DNA from: Lachnospiraceae bacterium
GTDB lineage: Bacteria > Bacillota > Clostridia > Lachnospirales > Lachnospiraceae
Direction of reading: 5' to 3'
Assembly (NCBI GenBank): GCA_017482485.1
Contig: JAFUMV010000023.1
Coordinates: forward strand, 1-33,465
DNA length: 33,465 nucleotides
Shown here: positions 30,048 through 33,465 of the stretch, piece after piece
How positions within the stretch are numbered: position 1 is the first letter of the stretch
Layout: every line of letters starts with the position of its first letter
Made by a program: the position numbers and the translations under genes
The notes under the pieces: generated by a model
The model's input: only the letters and a program-made list of their open reading frames with translations
Databases searched by the model: none
Told to the model about the DNA's origin: nothing

Positions 30048-31860
30048 ATGATGCAGTGCTTTTCAGGCGTTCTGTCAGGTTTGGAAAGTCGGAAGGTCCT
30101 GCTTCCAGAACGAACTGATGAAATTTTGTGAGGGAAAAATCATCTCCCCACCAGGCCTGCGCCCGCTGGCGCAGGGCGGTCATTTCCAGATAGCCGACAT
30201 AATATTTTAAGTAGGTGGCAGGAGAGGTGCGCAGATAATCATACATCCGCAGAGCGGTCTCTTCTGGCAGCCCGAAGGAAGTCAGGGATTGCAGGATTTC
30301 TTCTTTTTCGGCGCCGTAATAGTGAAGCGCGATATCCAGGATGGAAAACAGATTGATCTGCAAATCCCGCTGCAGAGAGGTGAGGCGGCAAAGCTGGGCG
30401 GCGGCTGAGCGGGAGTCCGCTCCGGTCAGCAGATCTGCCGCATATTCATAGGAAAGCTGCTCCGTATAATAGGCCCAGCCTTCCACATAGCCCCCGAAGT
30501 AGAGCAGCTCCCGGACGGGCTGGTCATTTTGGACAGAGGAGTACAGCGATGAATAAACGGTCTGGTAAAGATGGCCGGGGTAGCCTTCATGTGCAAGGGT
30601 AGTATAAAGCTCAATGCCATCGGAGGTGGAGGCCTTATTGATGCAGATGGTGTTGTGCAGCAGGTCATCAATGGGCGGAGTCATGTAAAAGGCGGGACTG
30701 GTATAGGATTCCAGCGCAGCGTCCACGTTTTTGATGGTACAGTTGATTTTGTCAGAGGTTAAGGCCGAGAGGGACGGAAAATCCTGCTGCATCCGGGCTT
30801 GCAGATCGGTGAGAATGTCCGAAGGATTGTTCAGGGGAAAACCGTTGGTGAGCAGGGCAGGATCGGGCGTATTGCCGGTCAGCTCCCGGTACTGGGAGAG
30901 CGTGGCTTTCATATCGCTGAATTTTTTCTGAAAGGTTTTCTGCAAAAGGAGATAAATTCCGTCCACATCCAGAGTGGATCCGGTGGTGCGCCTGACAAGC
31001 CATGCATAGTAGGCCCGGCCGTCCGGCTTTTCACAGAGTCCGCCGCTGTAGCGGCCTGAGCCGGAAAGCAGAATGAGGGAATCGCCCAGTTCCTGGTAGG
31101 CGGGAAGCACAACGGTGGTCAGCAGACGGTTGTTATGGGCGATATATTCAATTTTTTCCTGCTGGGTGATCAGCCCGTTGTCCAGCAGCTGAGCCAGACG
31201 ACTTTCAAAGGTGGTCTGCAGAAAATGGGTTCCGGAAAGCAGTTTATCCGCATTCATGACAGAATCGCACTGCTGTACTACATCGGCGGCATCTTCGGCG
31301 GTCATGAAAAGCCCGGCCTTTGATTTTTCCGTTTCATATTCGATCAGCCCCCGAAAATAGGGAGAAACAGATTCCAGCAGAGAAAGGTAGGTGTCCACAT
31401 CCTCTTTGTCACGGAAGGTATATTCTGCAAAAAGCAGCGGAAGCTCGCTCTGCATGCCGGAGGAAGGAGACAGCGGTTCTTCATAATAAGGATAGTTATA
31501 GCCTTCAATCTGCTCTTCCAGCCAGGAAGTGAGAAGGTTATAGGTGTAGTGATCCTCCAAAAGAAGTTTTTGCGGCCGGATGTAGGACAATTGTGTGGCC
31601 ATTGCGCTGACAGAAGCCTGGGACTGCTTTTCATTTTGAGCAGAGTAGACCGGGAGTGCAGCGTTATTGACAGAAATTCCGTATTTTTCGGGCTCCGCCA
31701 GCGTGAAATGGAGTGACAGAGCATCGTTTTCCAGGGATTGGGTAAAAAATGCATCGGTCGTGCGGTGAAATAAAAAGCTGTCATAACCGTACTGATAAAA
31801 AAGAAATCCGAAAAACGGGAATAATAGAAACAAAAGGATGAGATATTTTTTCTTCTTCAA
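30046..31860 (-). CDS. Membrane-anchored DUF885 family metallopeptidase-like protein
   Basis: A 604-residue protein with an N-terminal anchor (basic KKKK, then LILLFLLFPFFGFLFY) and a large extracytoplasmic DUF885 domain. The zinc-binding signature LAHEGYPGH is complete, with His424, Glu425 and His430. The C-terminal part RTSPATYLKYYVGYLEMTAL is also typical. DUF885 proteins are thought to be zinc carboxypeptidase- or oligopeptidase-like enzymes; the substrate is unknown. The start is TTG at 31860 with AGGA ten bases before it: no in-frame ATG exists between an upstream stop and the hydrophobic segment. It is divergent from the transketolase genes and convergent with the ABC operon. Confidence 0.88.
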   Translation of the reverse strand: MKKKKYLILLFLLFPFFGFLFYQYGYDSFLFHRTTDAFFTQSLENDALSLHFTLAEPEKYGISVNNAALPVYSAQNEKQSQASVSAMATQLSYIRPQKLLLEDHYTYNLLTSWLEEQIEGYNYPYYEEPLSPSSGMQSELPLLFAEYTFRDKEDVDTYLSLLESVSPYFRGLIEYETEKSKAGLFMTAEDAADVVQQCDSVMNADKLLSGTHFLQTTFESRLAQLLDNGLITQQEKIEYIAHNNRLLTTVVLPAYQELGDSLILLSGSGRYSGGLCEKPDGRAYYAWLVRRTTGSTLDVDGIYLLLQKTFQKKFSDMKATLSQYRELTGNTPDPALLTNGFPLNNPSDILTDLQARMQQDFPSLSALTSDKINCTIKNVDAALESYTSPAFYMTPPIDDLLHNTICINKASTSDGIELYTTLAHEGYPGHLYQTVYSSLYSSVQNDQPVRELLYFGGYVEGWAYYTEQLSYEYAADLLTGADSRSAAAQLCRLTSLQRDLQINLFSILDIALHYYGAEKEEILQSLTSFGLPEETALRMYDYLRTSPATYLKYYVGYLEMTALRQRAQAWWGDDFSLTKFHQFVLEAGPSDFPNLTERLKSTAS

Positions 31861-31905
31861 GATATCATAGTCCTGTTTTTTATCATTTTATGAATGGTGA
31901 GGGAG

Positions 31906-31915
31906 GGTTATAACC
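31906..31915. promoter_or_regulatory. Perfect 10-base palindrome in the DUF885 upstream region
   Basis: GGTTATAACC lies 46 bases before the DUF885 start. It could be an operator, or part of a -10 box (TATAAC on the minus strand), but no good -35 was found at the proper distance. Confidence 0.3.
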
Positions 31916-32009
31916 TGTAAAATCCTGCTTTGGGGGCAAGGAATCGGCTCAGTTTCCCAAAAAGCTTGACCTCACTGTATTAAATGTGGTAAATATTAGG
32001 TGATAATTA

Positions 32010-32047
32010 TTACATTCGGGAAAATCATGGGATATTGTCGAATGTAA
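32010..32047 (+). promoter_or_regulatory. Inverted repeat upstream of the transketolase genes
   Basis: TTACATTCG (32010-32018) and CGAATGTAA (32039-32047) are perfect inverted arms 20 bases apart, about 25 bases ahead of the ribosome binding site. It may be an operator pair or a leader hairpin. A weak promoter, TTGACC (31966-31971) with TAAATA (31990-31995), lies upstream. Confidence 0.5.
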
Positions 32048-32087
32048 AATAAAAATATAAGCATATTGTTTAGGGAGGATTTTGCAC

Positions 32088-32927
32088 ATGAATAATCTGG
32101 AACTTTCCAGAGTGGCGAATGAAGTCCGCAAGGGCATTATCGCTGCCGTACACGGTGCGAAGGCCGGCCATCCCGGTGGGTCTTTGTCTGCAGCTGATAT
32201 TTTTACCTATCTTTATTTTGAAGAAATGAACATCGATCCCGCCAATCCCAGGATGGAAGGCCGTGACCGTTTTGTTCTTTCCAAGGGTCATACAGCTCCG
32301 GGCCTGTATTCCGCACTGGCAAACCGCGGTTATTTCCCGGTAGAGGATCTGCCTACACTGCGCCATCTGGGTTCTTATCTGCAGGGACATCCCTGCCTGC
32401 AGCATGTGCCTGGCGTGGATATGTCTTCCGGTTCTCTGGGACAGGGGATCTCCGCTGCTGTCGGCATGGCTCTTAGTGCAAAACTTGACAGTAAGGATTT
32501 CCGTGTATATACTCTGCTGGGTGACGGCGAAATTCAGGAAGGTCAGGTCTGGGAAGCTGCCATGTTTGCCGGACACAGAAAGCTGGACAACCTGGTGGTG
32601 ATCGTGGATAATAATGATCTGCAGATTGATGGCCGTGTCGGCGATGTATGCTCTCCCTATCCTATCGATAAGAAATTTGAAGCTTTCAATTTCCATGTGA
32701 TTAATCTGGAAAACGGCAATGATTTTGAACAGATCCGTGCAGCTTTTGAGGAAGCCCGCGCGACAAAGGGCATGCCCACAGCGATTATCGCTCACACTTT
32801 GAAGGGCAAAGGCGTATCCTTCATGGAGGACAAGGCGGACTGGCATGGCAAGGCGCCCAATGATGCGGAATTTGAGATTGCAATGGCAGATCTGGAAAGG
32901 ATTGGTGAAGCATTATGTCAGAAGTAA
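32088..32927 (+). CDS. Transketolase, N-terminal (TPP-binding) subunit
   Basis: One of two separately encoded halves of transketolase, the pentose phosphate enzyme that moves two-carbon units between sugar phosphates. This half (279 aa) binds thiamine diphosphate: GDGE begins at Gly145 (LLGDGEIQEGQVWEAAMFAG) and ends in VIVDNNDLQIDG. It also has AKAGHPGGSLSAADI near the N-terminus and SLGQGISAAVGMALSAK. GGGAGG (32073-32078) lies nine bases before ATG 32088; a TTG two codons earlier is less likely. The next gene overlaps its end by 13 bases, so the two subunits are translationally coupled, as is usual for split transketolases in Clostridia. Confidence 0.95.
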   Translation: MNNLELSRVANEVRKGIIAAVHGAKAGHPGGSLSAADIFTYLYFEEMNIDPANPRMEGRDRFVLSKGHTAPGLYSALANRGYFPVEDLPTLRHLGSYLQGHPCLQHVPGVDMSSGSLGQGISAAVGMALSAKLDSKDFRVYTLLGDGEIQEGQVWEAAMFAGHRKLDNLVVIVDNNDLQIDGRVGDVCSPYPIDKKFEAFNFHVINLENGNDFEQIRAAFEEARATKGMPTAIIAHTLKGKGVSFMEDKADWHGKAPNDAEFEIAMADLERIGEALCQK

Positions 32928-33465
32928 AGAAAATCGCGACCAGAGAAGCATACGGCAATGCGCTGGCTGAGTTTGGTGAATCCTATCCGAATCTGGTAGT
33001 TCTGGATGCCGACCTTGCTGCGGCAACCAAGACCGGTGTTTTTAAAAAGAAATATCCTGAAAGACACATTGACTGCGGTATTGCAGAGGCGAATATGATG
33101 GGTATTGCAGCAGGCCTTTCCCTGACCGGCAAAATTCCGGTGGCAAGCACTTTTGCCATGTTTGCGGCGGGCCGTGCCTTTGAGCAGGTGAGAAATTCCA
33201 TTGGTTATCCTCATCTGAACGTAAAGATCGGTGCAACCCATGCCGGCATTACTGTTGGTGAGGACGGCGCTTCTCATCAGTGTAACGAAGATATCGCCCT
33301 GATGCGCACCATTCCCGGCATGACTATTTTAAATCCTTCCGATGCTGTGGAAGCAAGAGCCTGCGTGAAGGCTGCTCTGGATATGGAAGGTCCTGTCTAT
33401 ATGCGTTTTGGCCGTGCGGCAGTGCCGGTAATCAATGATACGCCGGATTATAAATTTGAAATCGG
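32915..33465 (+). CDS. Transketolase, C-terminal subunit (partial, cut by window end)
   Basis: The pyrimidine-binding half of split transketolase. About 183 codons are in the window; the frame is still open at the edge. It reads MSEVKKIATREAYGNALAEF, then VVLDADLAAATKTGVF, DCGIAEANMMGIAAGLS with the likely TPP-activating Glu58, and IGATHAGITVGEDGASHQ, all typical. The start ATG at 32915 lies within the last codons of the first subunit, and GGATTGGTGAAG upstream provides a weak ribosome binding site, consistent with coupling. The missing C-terminal third lies outside. Confidence 0.94.
   Translation, partial: MSEVKKIATREAYGNALAEFGESYPNLVVLDADLAAATKTGVFKKKYPERHIDCGIAEANMMGIAAGLSLTGKIPVASTFAMFAAGRAFEQVRNSIGYPHLNVKIGATHAGITVGEDGASHQCNEDIALMRTIPGMTILNPSDAVEARACVKAALDMEGPVYMRFGRAAVPVINDTPDYKFEI

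Noticed and set aside
32070-32846. Minus-strand open frame of 258 codons opposite the transketolase gene
   Set aside because: Fully overlapped by a clear transketolase subunit with TPP motif and ribosome binding site.

Overview
The window looks like chromosome from a spore-forming, low-to-mid GC Firmicute, most likely a Lachnospiraceae gut Clostridium (Blautia-like). The evidence is strong AGGAGG ribosome binding sites, sporulation genes spmA and spmB, an LplABC-type sugar importer, a split transketolase, an Xpt close to the Bacillus form and a manganese riboswitch of the yybP-ykoY class. Genus is inference only.

Layout. 1-754: the 3' end of a 23S rRNA gene, then tRNA-Asn, tRNA-Glu and tRNA-Cys and a terminator; no 5S rRNA gene follows the 23S. 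888-4586: a pulA-malQ operon for intracellular alpha-glucan use behind a LacI-type operator. 4672-12423: spmA and spmB, normally neighbours, are separated by about 6.5 kb carrying a membrane diguanylate cyclase and a 1472-residue secreted Ser/Glu-repeat surface protein with a SpaA-like domain and an LPXTG-like tail. 12474-20115: a carbohydrate locus with a GntR/LacI hybrid regulator, a divergent binding-protein-dependent sugar importer (two permeases and a lipoprotein), a GH30 glycosidase and an alpha/beta-hydrolase esterase. 20282-20866: xpt on the minus strand. 21058-24101: a promoter, a yybP-ykoY-type Mn2+ riboswitch with overlapping terminator, and a P-type cation ATPase. 24145-25518: a sodium:neurotransmitter-type symporter (minus). 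25702-29975: an apparent operon of a membrane-tethered Mrr-like nuclease, an ABC ATPase and a large FtsX-type permease with a long extracellular coiled coil. 30046-31860: a membrane-anchored DUF885 metallopeptidase-like protein (minus). 32088 to the end: the two transketolase subunit genes, the second cut by the window edge.

How the parts work together. PulA debranches and MalQ rearranges alpha-glucans in the cytoplasm. The importer brings in an oligosaccharide that the cytosolic GH30 enzyme and esterase probably trim, under the hybrid regulator. The ATPase is predicted to be switched on by Mn2+ because the 3' strand of riboswitch helix P1 is also the 5' arm of the terminator.

Most notable: (i) a dispersed, nearly perfectly palindromic repeat of about 77 bp occurs twice (18980-19056 and 21216-21292), same orientation, each time fused to the U-tract of a rho-independent terminator; one copy sits inside the riboswitch-controlled leader; (ii) the split spmA/spmB pair; (iii) the nuclease-ABC-FtsX operon. 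None of these is proven to be a new system. All assignments come from reading sequence motifs; no database search was run.
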